Assembly (NCBI RefSeq): GCF_000220395.1
Contig: NW_004086486.1
Location: 1 to 46,434, forward strand
DNA: 46,434 bases
From: Ichthyophthirius multifiliis
Taxonomy: Eukaryota > Ciliophora > Oligohymenophorea > Hymenostomatida
Direction of reading: 5' to 3'
Part shown: in pieces, positions 27,701-40,834 of the stretch
Layout of the letters: the number at the start of each line of letters is the position of its first letter
Numbering within the stretch: position 1 is the first letter of the stretch
Position numbers and translations under genes: made by a program
The notes under the pieces: generated by a model
What the model was told of the DNA's origin: nothing
The model's database searches: none
Seen by the model: only the letters and a program-made list of their open reading frames with translations

Positions 27701-28806
27701 TGGACTAGTTTAAAAACGGCAGAATAACTCTAATGGATTGGAAAAGGTTCCTTTTGGAAGATTTTAAACACGGCATGAATTAGAGTGTTATGGGTCATAA
27801 AAAAATTGACAACTTTTCAAGTTTCGATTGGAAGTTAAATGCTAAATAATAACTAGGTTTAGTTCTTACTAGAAGGTTTAGAAACTTAGTTTAGAGTTTT
27901 GATAGTATTAGTGGATATAAAAAGCATATGATATATTCCTAGTTGATGAAATGGATCCAAGAAACAGATGCTTTAAGAGGATTTGATCTTTCAGATAGAC
28001 TTTCTTAGGAACTTTTTGCCGATTTAGATCCTCATAAGAAGGGTTTTTTGACTTTTAGTGATTGGTAGAGTACTTTTGGAGGATATAATTGGAATTTTTA
28101 GATGTAAGAAGAATTAAGGGAATATATTAAGACTAATTTTGAGAGTAGTGAGAAGGCTTATGAGTTTTTTTTGTAAGGCAAAAAATAGCTTTTCTATTCC
28201 AATTTCGTATAAGCAGTAAATTATATAATGCCTAAAAGATTCGTAGAATCTGATTTAAAAGATATGTGGAATATCCTTTTAAAACAAGAAGAAATTTAAT
28301 AAAATGTTTCTTTTGAAACTTTTCATAAAGTCTTTACTTTATAAAGGAAATAATTATTTGAAAAATCATCAAAATACAATAGAAGACCATAAACAGTAGG
28401 TTTTTTAATGAATAAAACTCAAAAAAATTGTGAAAACGAAATAGAAGAAGACGTGATTTTCGAAGAAAGACTACTCGAAAAAATACGCAGATTATTAAGA
28501 CCAACGATAAAAAATATATAGGAAACTCTTTAAAAATTAGATATTAATAATACTGGAATTTGTACAAATTTAGAATTTAGAAATATTATAAAAAGTCTTG
28601 AACTAGGTTTAAATATGACCGAAATAGATCTTTTATTAAATTTATGTTAAATAGACGGGACAGTTAATATATAGAAAGTAATAGAATTAATAAAACCTTA
28701 ATAAATGGATAAAAAAATCGTATAAAGATCAACAACAAGATTAAGAAATATTACAAATTAAGTCTATTCATATTTCCTTTCGCCAAAAGATGCTTTTAGA
28801 ATAGTA

Positions 28807-28869
<63 letters not shown>

Positions 28870-29682
28870 TTTATTTATATTTATTTAAAATTATATTATA
28901 TTTTTATATCAATATATTTTTTTTTTTTATTTTAAATTAAATAGTTTGATTAAGATCATTTAGGTTATTTAAATTTTGATTAATTTTAAAATTTTATAAG
29001 CAAAGTATCATAATATTCCTAGACTGAAATGCCTCCATTTTCTATTATTAAAGATATGTTTGAATATATTGATAAGAAAAGGGATGGTGTCCTCGATTTG
29101 ACTGAATGGATGGACGTTTTTAGTAAATTTGAATATGTATCTTAAGCTTCAATATATAATTTTCCTTTATAGTAAGCGAATATTTATAATACTAATATGC
29201 GTCCGAATACTTAATAGAATATTATGAAATAAAAGTCAAAAAGATTGGAAGTTAAAGACTCTTAATATAATAAAAGTTTAATTTTAGTCAGGAATAAACA
29301 TGAAGATTTCTTTGATCAGGTATAAAGATAGCCTTTACCACAACCGATTTAAAATAATAAAGAAAATATAATTCTTGGAGATTGGGAAAAGTCTAAATAA
29401 TTCGATAAAATACTCATCTCAATAGGTAAAAATAGAAAATTTTTAATGGATATGTTCAGTTCTTTGTACTAAAGAAACATTCCTGTAACTTATGATATTG
29501 CGAAATAAATTATTGGGTAAATGTTGTAAAGTAGTGGATAGAAGGTGAAAGAGGAAGGATGGCCGATTTTACTTAAATTTGCAGAAAAAAATGGAATTAT
29601 TGATTATAGATTTTTACTAGAAGTATATAAAGATAGAATTTAAAAAATTGATGGACACCCAATAAAATTATAAAAAAATTGA
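24764..29682 (+). CDS. HU-CCDC81 / multi-EF-hand protein B (1,475 aa)
   Basis: Seven exons give exactly 4,428 coding bases with no internal TGA. Introns are 24850-24970, 25131-25197, 25721-25778, 25952-26000, 26206-26260 and 28804-28944. Domain 1 (residues about 38-77) reads WQSFGLYISRQMRMGRG..IPHFGIFTFSAP and domain 2 (about 152-196) FERIIRSLADL..DMEIPAIGVFQVRNN, matching the paired HU-like domains of CCDC81 proteins. From residue about 357 come EF-hand loops: DQNKDGYITYQDW, DLDCDGFIKEND (about 637), DSDMDGFITINEF (about 728), DRKFEGKITIEDL (about 823), DQFKNGRITLMDW (about 863), DPHKKGFLTFSDW (about 971), DINNTGICTNLEF (about 1143) and DKKRDGVLDLTEW (about 1272). Several have complete Ca2+ ligands and others are degenerate. 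The C-terminal block (FAEKNGIIDYRFLLEVYKDRI) is shared with paralogue A. CCDC81 relatives are centrosomal/ciliary, so a Ca2+-responsive axonemal or basal-body scaffold is inferred. Codons around 26460-27650 are noticeably richer in G/C. Confidence 0.93.
28804..28944 (+). other. 141-bp intron with (TA)n microsatellite
   Basis: GTAAAAATT is followed by about 27 TA units (roughly 28812-28866), and the intron ends TTAAATAG. Splicing joins PKDAFRI to FDQDHLGYLNFDQF, which rebuilds another EF-hand-like loop. Confidence 0.8.
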
Positions 29683-30061
29683 TATTTATTTTATTATATA
29701 TACAATATTATGTATATATAAAAATCTTATATATAAGTATACACATATATATATATAAATATATTGATATATACATATATTTATATAAATATATATATTA
29801 ATATATAATAAAATATATTATTTATATATATAACTTTATATATATAATTTTAATTATATATTTATATATATATATGTATGTATGTATAAATTTTACTTTT
29901 TCTTTTTATTTAAAAATAAAATATACTGTTCCAATTTATAAAATACTATTTAATTTAATATAAAAACATTAACATAAAATACTTTTTATTTTATTTTATT
30001 TTTATATTTAAATTTATATATTATTTAAATTACATATCTTTTTATAATTATGATGTTTTCT
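29683..30061. other. AT-rich convergent spacer
   Basis: Dominated by TA-type low-complexity sequence at 29700-29880. No coding signal. It separates the 3' ends of EF-hand protein B and the candidate gene on the opposite strand. Confidence 0.5.
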
Positions 30062-30790
30062 TCATATAATAGTATATTTTTAATCTTCTTCTTGTTAAAA
30101 ACGTTAGCAAAACAAATATTTTATTATCTCAAACAATTTAGTATATAAATATTTTATAATTCCATTTTATCCAATAAAAAGTAAAAGCAAAATAATCTAT
30201 ATTAAAAACTAAATTATTAATTTTATCAATATTTTACTTAAAAAGTTTAAAAAATGAATATAAAAAATTGATTTTTATGGATTATACAAAAATATAAAGT
30301 AATAAAAATGCTTAGCAAATATATAATTGTAAATAACTCTTAATTTTTTTCTTTAATTCTTTTTATAAATTATTAATACCCTCTTAAGATAATTATACTT
30401 AAAAATATTATAAAACTACCAATACTAAAACAAAAAGAAAATTGTTAAGGGAAAAATAATTAATGGAATGCTAAAAATATTAAGCAACATCCTATAAAAA
30501 AAAATACTATAAAAACTAAGCAATTTTTTACTTTAATATCATTTACATTTTATCCTTAATTTATTTATATATATTAATAAATTATATATAATATATTTTT
30601 GTTTAGATTATATTTTAACAATATTTATTATTTTACTATAATTTTTATAATCTTTAAATATTTTAAACATTCTATTTTTATTATTATTCTTTATATTTTG
30701 TTTTAAGCTTTTATATTAATTTAAATTTATGGTATCTATATCTTATTATATTAAATCTATTTATTCTTCAAATAAAATATATTAATCCAT
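30062..30790 (-). CDS. Candidate small membrane protein, family not recognised
   Basis: Proposed from ATG 30790 (MDQYILFEEQIDLIQQDIDT) to TGA 30064-30062. Two introns would keep one frame: 30555-30619 (65 bp) and 30492-30516 (25 bp, short for this window). The result is 212 residues: a polar N-terminal half, a hydrophobic stretch FSIPLIIFPLTIFFLFQYW, a basic middle, a second hydrophobic stretch LIIQFLIQIILLLLFIG and an acidic tail FQQEED. I see no family motif. Without the second intron another frame is open for about 420 bases and reads less well. It could be a two-helix or tail-anchored membrane protein, or a chance frame in AT-rich DNA. Confidence 0.35.
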
Positions 30791-30906
30791 TTTTTTTTAA
30801 AAATAAAAATATAAAAATTAATATTATATTTTTTAAAATCAAATTATATATATTTTTTTTTTTATTATTTTTTTTTGTTTTATAATTAAATATAAATAAT
30901 ATAATT

Positions 30907-31650
30907 TCAATTGTATAAGCTTTCATAATACTTTCTAAGTTAATTCATAAATCCTAAATATTATATAATTTTTATATATTTATTAATTAAAAAAAAACCT
31001 ATATTTGGCTAAACTATTTCTCTTTTTGTTCTTATATAATCTAAAGCTTCTAAAACAGTCATTTTTTCATATTTAATTAAATAACTATTTTAATTAATAT
31101 TTAATATAAAAATATAAATATTTTAAATAACGCTATAACAATTGTCGGAGATCTAGATTTTCCTTAAAAACTATAAAAAAATAAAAAGTTAATCTAAAAT
31201 AATTTATATAAAAAACCAATGAACTAATATGTTTTTTCCTTAAATTAAAGCATCTCGTATAAATTCATTTGTTTCTTCAAAATATTAAGATATGTTTTAA
31301 TCTACTTTATCATTTATAGCTATATGCTTATATATGCATATATCTTCAAATGGTTTTTTCATTTGATCTACAAGATTTAAAATATACTTTATATTCAAAT
31401 TTACTATTGTTTCTCTGATTAAAGCACATCCAACACTACCTAAATATAAGTTTTATAATATTAAAGCAGGTTGATTGTCAGTTATTTACATTTTGCAAGC
31501 CACTAAAGACCTAAGTTAAAATTTTAATTTTTATTTTGTATTTTAATCTTTTTTCTTTTAATTTTCAAAAAAAATCAAAAAGTTAATAATATTTTATTTT
31601 TTTAAAAAAACTTCTTCAATATATTCTTAATTATTATCATTACTCGCCAT
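30907..31650 (-). CDS. Dual-specificity (atypical) protein phosphatase, 201 aa
   Basis: A cysteine phosphatase acting on phospho-Tyr/Ser/Thr or related substrates. ATG is at 31650 (MASNDNNQEYIEEVF) and TGA at 30909-30907. Removing introns 31171-31216, 31085-31131 and 30954-30998 leaves 606 coding bases in one frame. Landmarks are LILQNLYLGSVGCAL, NIKYILNLVDQ, IAINDKVDQNISQYFEE (acid-loop and helix region), FIRDAL..GKNILVHCFQGKSRSPTIVIAYLI (HC-X5-R signature with catalytic Cys and Arg both present) and MTVLEALDYIRTKREIVQPNIGFMNQLRKYY, the usual end of the fold. The first intron splits the catalytic Cys codon (TG|T). The domain fills the chain with only a short Lys/Gln-rich N-terminal extension. 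It lies tail-to-head 238 bases from the HTH/polyQ gene on the same strand. Confidence 0.92.
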
Positions 31651-31742
31651 TTAATATTAACCTTTTAAAGTTTATTAGAAAATTATTTGTTATTTGAAAT
31701 TAATATAATAAAGAATATAATTAGTATATAATTTATATATAT

Positions 31743-31784
<42 letters not shown>

Positions 31785-31888
31785 ATTTATTTATATATAT
31801 ATAAATTTTTATAAAACACTAAATTTTTTTAAAAATATATAATAAAAATTGTAATATGTATTTATTATAATTGAATAATATAAAAATT

Positions 31889-32285
31889 TCATTTTTTTTT
31901 ATCCAAACAATGTTCACTTATCATGGTGCTTATGTTTTTATTTTATTATATAAATTCTTCATCAAAAACTTTAATTTAATCATTTTATTTAAAAAATTAA
32001 CTTTAATTAATATTATTCAAATTATTATTTAGTATAGGTAAAAATCCAGAAGATTCATGATTAAAATTAATTTACAAACTTTAGTTATCACCACTCAAAG
32101 AAAAATTGCTTTTTAATTTTTAACTTTAGAATAAATCTTAAAAATCATTTTTTTTATGTAAAGATTAATTAAATAAACCATTTTTAAAAATATCAGAATA
32201 TAATTATTATTAAATTTATTAAAGTTATTATTATTGTTATTATTAATAAGATTACTATTATTAATGTTATTATTTTTATTATTAA

Positions 32286-32316
<31 letters not shown>

Positions 32317-33343
32317 ATTATTATTATAATTATTAATTATCATATTGTTACATATATAAAAATTATTTTATATTTTCTAATTTTTATTAATATATATTTT
32401 CATAATCTTAATTTTTTGTATTTATTTATAAATTTTTTTTTAAATTTTTATTATTATTTTCTTTGCTTTATTCCTTTTTTATTTCTTTAGATGATTTTTC
32501 TTTGACAAATTTTCTCAGTATTCCTATTTTTTCATTTTTATATTTTTCGAAATCAAAATCATATAACTTTGCTTTTTTTATTTATAAAAAATAATCGTCT
32601 AATGTTTTTCTAGAAATGCCAACTACACTCGCAGCTGCATCTAAATTATATTTAATTTTAATTCCTTTTTTATTAATCTATCCATCATCATGTAAATTTC
32701 TCCATTAATCAACTTTTTCTACAGCTTCTCTTATTAATCTTTCTTTAGTTCTACTACTTTAATTTTGTTTTTATTTTTTATTGTTAATTTGGCATAATAC
32801 TTATATGTTGGGTATATTTATTAGTTTTATTTTATTTTTTTCCTTATATATTAAATTTTTGACTTAATTTTTATTTTCAACTTAATTTTCACAATATTAA
32901 ATTGTATCATCTTTATTATTTTCAACTGAATTTATTATACTCATTTACTACTACTATTAATAATTATATTCCTGTGTATATTTTATTTTAATTATCTAAT
33001 TTTTTATATAGTCTTTTAAAGAAAGTAACTTTTTTTCTTAAAAAGGGTACTTTCCTTAATAATAATATATGTTATCTTTTTTTTCAATATATACATGGCT
33101 ATTTTATATTTTAAAGTTTTTTTCACGTATTTTATTTAAAAATTCATTTAAATCAAAATTATCTTCTTTTAGTTTTTAGATTTTTAAATTTTCAAATGCA
33201 TATTTTATACCGTTTACTTCGTTGTCCAAAATCAATTAGATGTTCATAATATAATTTTCGTTTTACTGAATATTTGTATAACATTTATTTTTTATATTTT
33301 GACTAAATTCATTATTTTTAAAATTTTATTAATAGTTTATCAT
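31889..33343 (-). CDS. Helix-turn-helix-like protein with TAA-encoded polyglutamine tract (484 aa)
   Basis: A single intronless frame from ATG 33343 to TGA 31891-31889. Residues about 199-270 read TKERLIREAVEKVDQWRNLH..KYNLDAAASVVGISRKTLDDYF..KKAKLYDFDFEKYKNEKIGILRKF. This resembles a widespread ciliate domain in which a helical segment leads into a helix-turn-helix-type motif (DAAASVVGISRKTLDDY); DNA binding is inferred from that motif only. Residues about 334-376 are almost all Gln, nearly all encoded by TAA, interrupted by H, S, Y, K and L. The tail SGFLPILNNNLNNINQSQ..VFDEEF ends in ISEHCLDKKK. A later in-frame ATG at 32944 is less likely, because the 136 codons before it are protein-like (IEKKDNIYYYQGKYPF). 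A nuclear regulatory role is plausible but unproven. Confidence 0.85.
32215..32343 (-). repeat. Trinucleotide (TAA)n tract coding polyglutamine
   Basis: On the minus strand the tract is TAA/CAA/TAG codons in the gene frame. The next frame reads as polyasparagine and gives a misleading standard-code ORF starting MIINNYNNN. Interruptions by CAT, TCT and TAT show it is not a pure microsatellite. Confidence 0.8.
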
Positions 33344-34194
33344 TTATTTTAAAATAGTCTATATATATATTATCTTAGTTACAATATTATTTAATTTATA
33401 TAATATATTTTTATTATTTTTTTTTTTTTTATTTTTTTATTTTAGATATAATTTTATATTTACTACAACTATAAAAGAAAGATAATAAACAATCGAAAAT
33501 ATAAAATTAATATTAAATATAAGGTACTAAATTTAATTTTAAAATTCAATTATTAAAAAAATAATTACATTATTATAATAATAAAATAATTTTTGGATTA
33601 AGATATTATAATTATTTATTTTTAAAAAGAATAGAAAATAATTTATTTATATAAAATAATTAAATATATTATAAATATATGATATATGATTTATGATATA
33701 TGATATATGATATATGATATATGATATATGATATATGATATATGATATATGATATATGATATATGATATATGATATATGATATATGATATATGATATATG
33801 ATATATGATATATGATATATGATATATGATATATGATATATGATATATTATATATGATATATGATATATTATATATGATATATGATATATAAATAGATAT
33901 AGATATATGTATATATATTTTTATTTTTTATTTACCTGTAATTAAAAATAATTAATTATATTATTTTATAATTTAAAATTACATATAATATTTTATCTAA
34001 TTTAAAATTTTATCAAAATTAAAAGCTAAATTTTTAACCATCTTAATGAAGGAAATATAGTTTTCTTTAATTTTAAACTAAATATTTAAATAATAAAAAA
34101 ATATAAAAAATATATATAATACATGTTTTGATAAAAAACTATTGAATAGACTATTTAGAAATTTATATTTTACTAAACATAATTTTTTCATTTT
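33344..34194. other. Spacer between the HTH gene start and the BEACH gene end
   Basis: AT-rich DNA holding the 7-bp satellite at 33679-33890. There is no coding signal outside it. Both flanking genes are on the minus strand, so the HTH gene's promoter is expected in this interval. Confidence 0.55.
33679..33890. repeat. 7-bp satellite, (GATATAT)n
   Basis: About 30 near-identical tandem copies of GATATAT, with a few copies near the right end changed from GATATAT to TATATAT. The period is strictly seven, unlike the dinucleotide runs elsewhere. Each unit carries one G on the plus strand, giving a strand-asymmetric array. Confidence 0.93.
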
Positions 34195-36284
34195 TCAACT
34201 ATTTAGATTTGCATTCGAAAATATCAAAATAATATAAAAAACCCATAATTTGTACTTAAATACTTATAAAAATATATTTTAAAAAAAGTTAAATATAATA
34301 AATATTATTACTATATAACTTGTAAGATTAGATAAAAAGCAAATATCTGTTATTTTTTCATTTTTAAATAATATTTAATTTAAATCTTATTCTAAATATT
34401 TATTTCCATTTAATCTTTTTAGTATAAAATATGTATATTAGCAATTTTTCTTTATTAAAAATATTAATTACGTAAATAAATATAGTTTTTTGATTGAAGT
34501 AATAATTAAAATAAATCCTTATTAATGAATATCTAAAAACTAAGGAATTTCTTAATCTTATAAATCTCCAAGTGTAAATGAACTTAAAAATGTAAAACTA
34601 TTTAATTAATTTATAATTCCAATTCCTTTTTTTTTTTTTATTATTATTAAAAAAAATCTATTTTTTTTACCATCACAATCTACAGAAACATATATAGAAA
34701 GAATTTTATCAGCCTTAATTAATTAAATTTCATTATGATGACCATAAATCATTTTTATTTATTGAATTTCTAAATCATATTCTGGATTTAAATAGTTCTT
34801 TTTTAATTTTCCTTCATAAATTGATATTCTAAAATCTTTAGATCCACAAATTATATATTTATCACATATTTCAATACAAGTAACTTTTTTTATTTAATAA
34901 ATATAAATAATATTTTAAATATTTATTTTTTTTTAAAAAAAAAAAAAACCTGTTTTTTTATGTAATGTATTGTAGGATTTTTCATATTTTTCATCTTTTA
35001 TTTTTTTTATCAGAATTGATTTATCCCCATGACAAATAGATAATATAAACGATTCATAAATTTTAATTAAATTTTTGGAATTAATATATGAAGACTTAAA
35101 AATTTATACATAATATATATGCATATAAAATATTTTTTTTGATACTTTAGGAATAACATTAAAATATTATTTTCTATCTAAATCATTTTATTTAATATTA
35201 TTTTCATATTTATGAATAAACAAATTATATTTATTATTTTCTTATTGAATTAAAAAGAAATCTATTTTAATATTAATTATATAATAAAAAAATATATAAA
35301 AATTAATTTTAACATTTTTAATCATAAACAATGAAATCTATTCTTTATAAAATAAAAAAATTCTAAATTTTTTAAATATCAATATTATATTCATTAATCT
35401 AAGGCATATCGAAATTTTATAAATCTCTTCCTTAACATTCATTATCGAAAAGTCTATAAGGGATTTATCCAAAATATAATACTTTTGATTTTTCAGCAAT
35501 TTTTTATTATTCATTTAAATCTTTTAAATTAAAATTTTCAGAATAAGATGAAGGATGAAATAAATTCTGATTTTTTGTTGTTTTTTTTTTTTTTAATAAA
35601 TAAAAAGAAAAAAACAAAACAAAATAACTAACCTCATATTATAAAGCGTTATTTCCAAAAGATTTAAATCCGAATATTAAATCTACCCATAAATGTAAAT
35701 TTTATGAAACATATTAAGATTCTAAAGCTTATCTCATTCTAAAAACAAATTCCTTATGATATATATATATTTATATTAATAAATAAAAAAAATATTACTT
35801 CAGGACTATTTGTAGACTTTTAAATCCATTAAGGCAATATAACTTTATCAACATCAGTATTATCTTATTTTTTTCCTAAATACAATTGATTACTTAAAAA
35901 TAACAAAAAATTAAAGAAGAGAAAAAATAATATATTTATTTTACACATTATATAAAAAATCAGGTAGATAATAAAATTCAGGAAGTAATTCTTTAACATC
36001 AGCAGTATTATTTAATCCTGATTTCCATTATTCTTTAACAGAGTGAAATAATCTATCCGCATAATCAAACTAAAATAAAAGAAAATAAATATATATTATA
36101 TAAAAAATTAACTTTATTTTCTTATTATTAAAAATGAAGGCCAGCGAAAGGTTCCATTCTCATTAAAAATGTAAGAACTATCGTTGCATTTGAATAATGT
36201 GTGCCGTACTTTTGAATAAAAATAGTAAAAATGTATAAATGTAAATTAAAATTAATATTAAAATAAATATATATATATAAAAAT

Positions 36285-36322
<38 letters not shown>

Positions 36323-39300
36323 TTTAATTATATATTAATATATATAAATATTGATCATATAATTATTATATATATGTAATTTTATTTAATAATTATATAT
36401 AAATATATATATATATATTTTTAATACTTATATAATTATTACCATAAAATATGTATTTTTATCATCTGGATCAGATCCTTTAAATCTTTACATATAATTT
36501 TTTTCAAATCTTTCTCTATTTAATGCACCAATAGGTGTTCCTAATTATCTATAATTTCTATTATCATCTAAATTTAATACAGACTTAATTTATTATTTTA
36601 AATAAAATATTGTTTATTTTTTTATATATATTACAGATTCATAATCTTATAATACCCAAGGAAATATAGGATATTAGCTTAAATCATTAGTAGATCTACC
36701 ACTATAACTATTTAATTGCATTAAAAATTCAAAATTAGTAATTTTTCCTTTTCTCCAATCATCTAAAACTGTACTTTTTAAAAATTCTTTTTTTCTATTA
36801 ACTATTATATTTATATCATTTTTAACCTTTGAAAATAATATATTATAAATTTAATATTATTCTTTTTTACTATTCTTAAATTTTCAAATATGTCATTTCT
36901 ATTTTTTTTCTCATAAGCATTAAAAAAATAAACTTTATTATAATTTGTGAATATTTCAAAAGCTATTTCCTAAAATAAATATCTTCTGGACATTATTAAC
37001 TTTATTTTATTAATATTTATTATCTTTTTTTTGTTTTCTTAAATAAATTATTATCTTAAACTTCCAAATTCGTGTTATGTTGTTGGTTCTTTACTACTTT
37101 GAAATTTTATAATAGTTGTTTATTGATTTGTTTGTTCTTTTATAATTACGAATAAATATTAAGATATATACATTTTTTATTTTTATAATTATTATACATA
37201 TCATTAATATTCCACAAATAACTCCTGTTTATGTTATATACTCAACTTCGTATTATATACATCTTATTTTAGAATCTTGAATAAAGTTTAATTTTTTAAT
37301 TTCCTATTTTTGTTTTTTATAAAATAATATAAATTTATCCATATATATTTTATATACACTTAATTATTTTTAAATATCTATTTTTTATTTTTATTCTTAT
37401 AATTTTTCAATAGAATCATTCTTGTTTTATTTTTATATAATAAAATTTATGATTTAAATATATTTTACTTTTTTAATTATATCTAATTATAATTCTGGAT
37501 GATCTTTTAGATTTTTTTTATATTTCGGATTAGTAAAAAATAATTTATCATGCCATTTTTTATCTCTTTTTAAAAAAAACTTTCTTCTTAAATTATCCTC
37601 AATCTAGAAATAAGAATATAAAAAACATAAAATAAAAAAATATATTACTTTATTAATTTTCCAATTCTTTTATTCTTTTTAATTTTAATTAAACCATATT
37701 CCTCTTTCAATAATTAATTATTTCCCTTTAAAAATTATAATAAAAATATATAAAATAATTTAATATATAATTATATTTAATTGTATAAATAATATATTTT
37801 TTATTAATATTTATTCATATATATACAAAAATATATTTATTTATAATATATAATATACATTTTTATTTTTTTATAAATATATTTAATTTAAGTGTAAATA
37901 CTTTTTTATTTCCATATTTTTATAGCTTTATTATAAAGTTAATACTCTTATTATTCTTAGATTTCAAAAGTTGACTAACATTTAAATTTATATTTATTTA
38001 TATAATGATTATAGTTTAATTAGTCTTAATTTTGTTAAGAATCAAAAAACAAGTTTATTTTTTATTATTTAGCTTCCATATACATATTTTATTGATACAA
38101 ATATTAAAATAAACCTATATTTTGTACAAACTTTATATATTAACCTACATAGCAATTAATACATTAGAGAACAAACTATTAAAAGAAATTTTTATTTTCA
38201 TTTAAAAAAATTATTATTTCTTCCGTTTATTTCAAACTAGTTAATTCCAAAAGCTTTTAGCTTAATAAATCAATATTATATTATTCATTTATTTTTATTT
38301 CTCTTTTAAATTTTAAATTTTCCAAAAAATATTCCAAATTGGTATAAATATTTTAATTTTTTTCATAAAAAAAGTCATTTACTTCATAATAATTTATTAT
38401 ATTTTACCATTAAATGACTATTTATTTATTTAAAATTTAAGAAATTTCATTAACTATATTTGTTTGGATTTCTAAATTAATTTCATTGTTATAAAATTCT
38501 TAAATTAAAAAATAAAAAAAATAATCTAAACTAAATTCTTATAATAAATCTATCTATTCGTTATTCTCATATTATATTAAAGGTTAATATTATATATTAT
38601 TATTTACTACAGTTTATTCTTAATTTAATTGAGATTTTTAAAATGTAATTTCTAAAAGAACGATTAAACAACTTATTTTAATAAAAAAAAAAAAACATTT
38701 ATAATTAAATGCATATAAATAAAATACCTTTTTTTTACATCATTATTTGTAGAAAACTTAAATAGTTACATTAAAATAGATATTATACTTCTATATATAC
38801 CTCCATTAACTTTATTTACTATATTATTATTAGTAATTTGTTATAAGTATTTTTAAAGGCTTTCTAATTAATAATTTTACATATTACATTTATAAATTTC
38901 AGGCTTCGAACATAATTATAAATAAGTTAAATTTTTTAATTCGAAAAATTCTTAGAAAAAAATAAATAATATTATATTTGTTTAAATTTATAATTATATA
39001 TTTTTTTACTTACGGAAATATAACTAAATAATTTTATTTATCATAAATTAATTAGATTCTATTAATAAAGGATTATTAATAATTAGGTTTTCTATATAAA
39101 ATATGAAATTAATTAAATTATTTTAATTTAATTCATTTAAAATAATAACATTTTAATTAATTTATATTAAAAGTAATTATAAATTATTAATAATTTAAGA
39201 AAAATATTAAGTAATTTTATTCGAAATCAAAAATTATAACTAAATTAAATTAAATTAAAATAAAATAAAATTAAATAAATACCATTTAAATTCCTTAATT

Positions 39301-40773
39301 TTATTTTAATATAAGAAAAATAATTAAAGTATCTAAAATATCTTATTTATATTTTTAAAGAATTAAATTTTATTATTTATCTTAAGATTCTAAATCAAAA
39401 ATAAACTGAATAGAGAAACAAAGTTTATTACATTTTTCAAATTTATTTAATATAAATAACTATACTTTATTATAAAAATTATTAAAAAATATAATTTTAT
39501 TACTTCATTATTGATATCTTTAATATTTAATTTAAAGAATATTTTCTTAATATCATAAACAATTAATATTTATTATTAAATTGATTAAATATTTTATATT
39601 CTTTTTAATAATAAATACGCAATTTACTATTCTATTCCATAATTTTCTGCTAAAGATTTATTTAAATATTCTATAAGAATAGCATTCGTCTCATTTTCAA
39701 TATTTTCAGGTAAGATATCATCTAAACTTACACATTTTTATTAAAGAGTTTCATGTTTATATACTTTAATAAATAATTAAAATAAAATTTGTATTAAAAA
39801 AGATATATATTCATCGCTTAATTTATTAATTTTATTAAAAATAATCAAAGATTTTAAAGTCTCTTCTAAATTTTCAACCTAACCTAAAATTTCTTTATCG
39901 AAATCTTACAAAAAGACAAAAAGTAAAATTCTTAAAAAATCCATTTAAAGTTATTCTTCTGCAAAGCAAATATTTTAAATTAATAAGTCTAAAAGGAAGC
40001 TGACTTCACTTTAATTTTAATCTAATAAAAAAATGATATACATTATAATATATATTATATATAGTAACTTAAAGATTCACTATATATATATTTAATAATT
40101 TTTAAATATAGTTATTTTATGTCATTTATTTCATCATTTTTTATAATCTTGAAATTATTTTAAATTCCTTAAAGTAAAATTACTATTCCTTTTTAATTTA
40201 CAATTTATTAAATCAAATTTTTCTATTATTAAAGTAATCCTAATATATAATAAAGTAGTCTTTTTTATATTATAAATTCACAGCCATACCATATAGAAAA
40301 ACTCATAAAAAATTCTTAAAGAAAAGTATATCTTATCTAATAAAGTAAATCTTAATTCAAATCTACCCATTCATTATTTTATAAATCATTATCATTATAA
40401 GGAAATGATAATTCCATAAAACTAATTAAACTTTCCAATAATTCTAAACTACATCCCTTTTATGATTATTATATAAAATATATTAATTATATATATATAT
40501 ATTTTATTAAACATTGTTTTCTTTTATAATAGCTTTTATTATTATTTTCAATATCTAAATACCCTTGGAACCGTTTTAATACTAATCAAAAAACATAATA
40601 ATTTCATGATCTTATTATACAAAAGTACTTATTAATTATAAAGAAAAAGAAGCTAAATATAATTTTTAATTTTTATTAAGCATATTATTTTCGACAACTA
40701 AATCAAGAATAAATCTAAAAAAAAAGTATATATATAAAAAAAATAATAAGAATATATATATATATATAATTAT

Positions 40774-40834
<61 letters not shown>

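Noticed and set aside
32113-32343. Minus-strand polyasparagine ORF
   Set aside because: Wrong frame of a TAA-encoded polyglutamine tract; the neighbouring frame carries the conserved HTH-like domain and continues to TGA at 31889.
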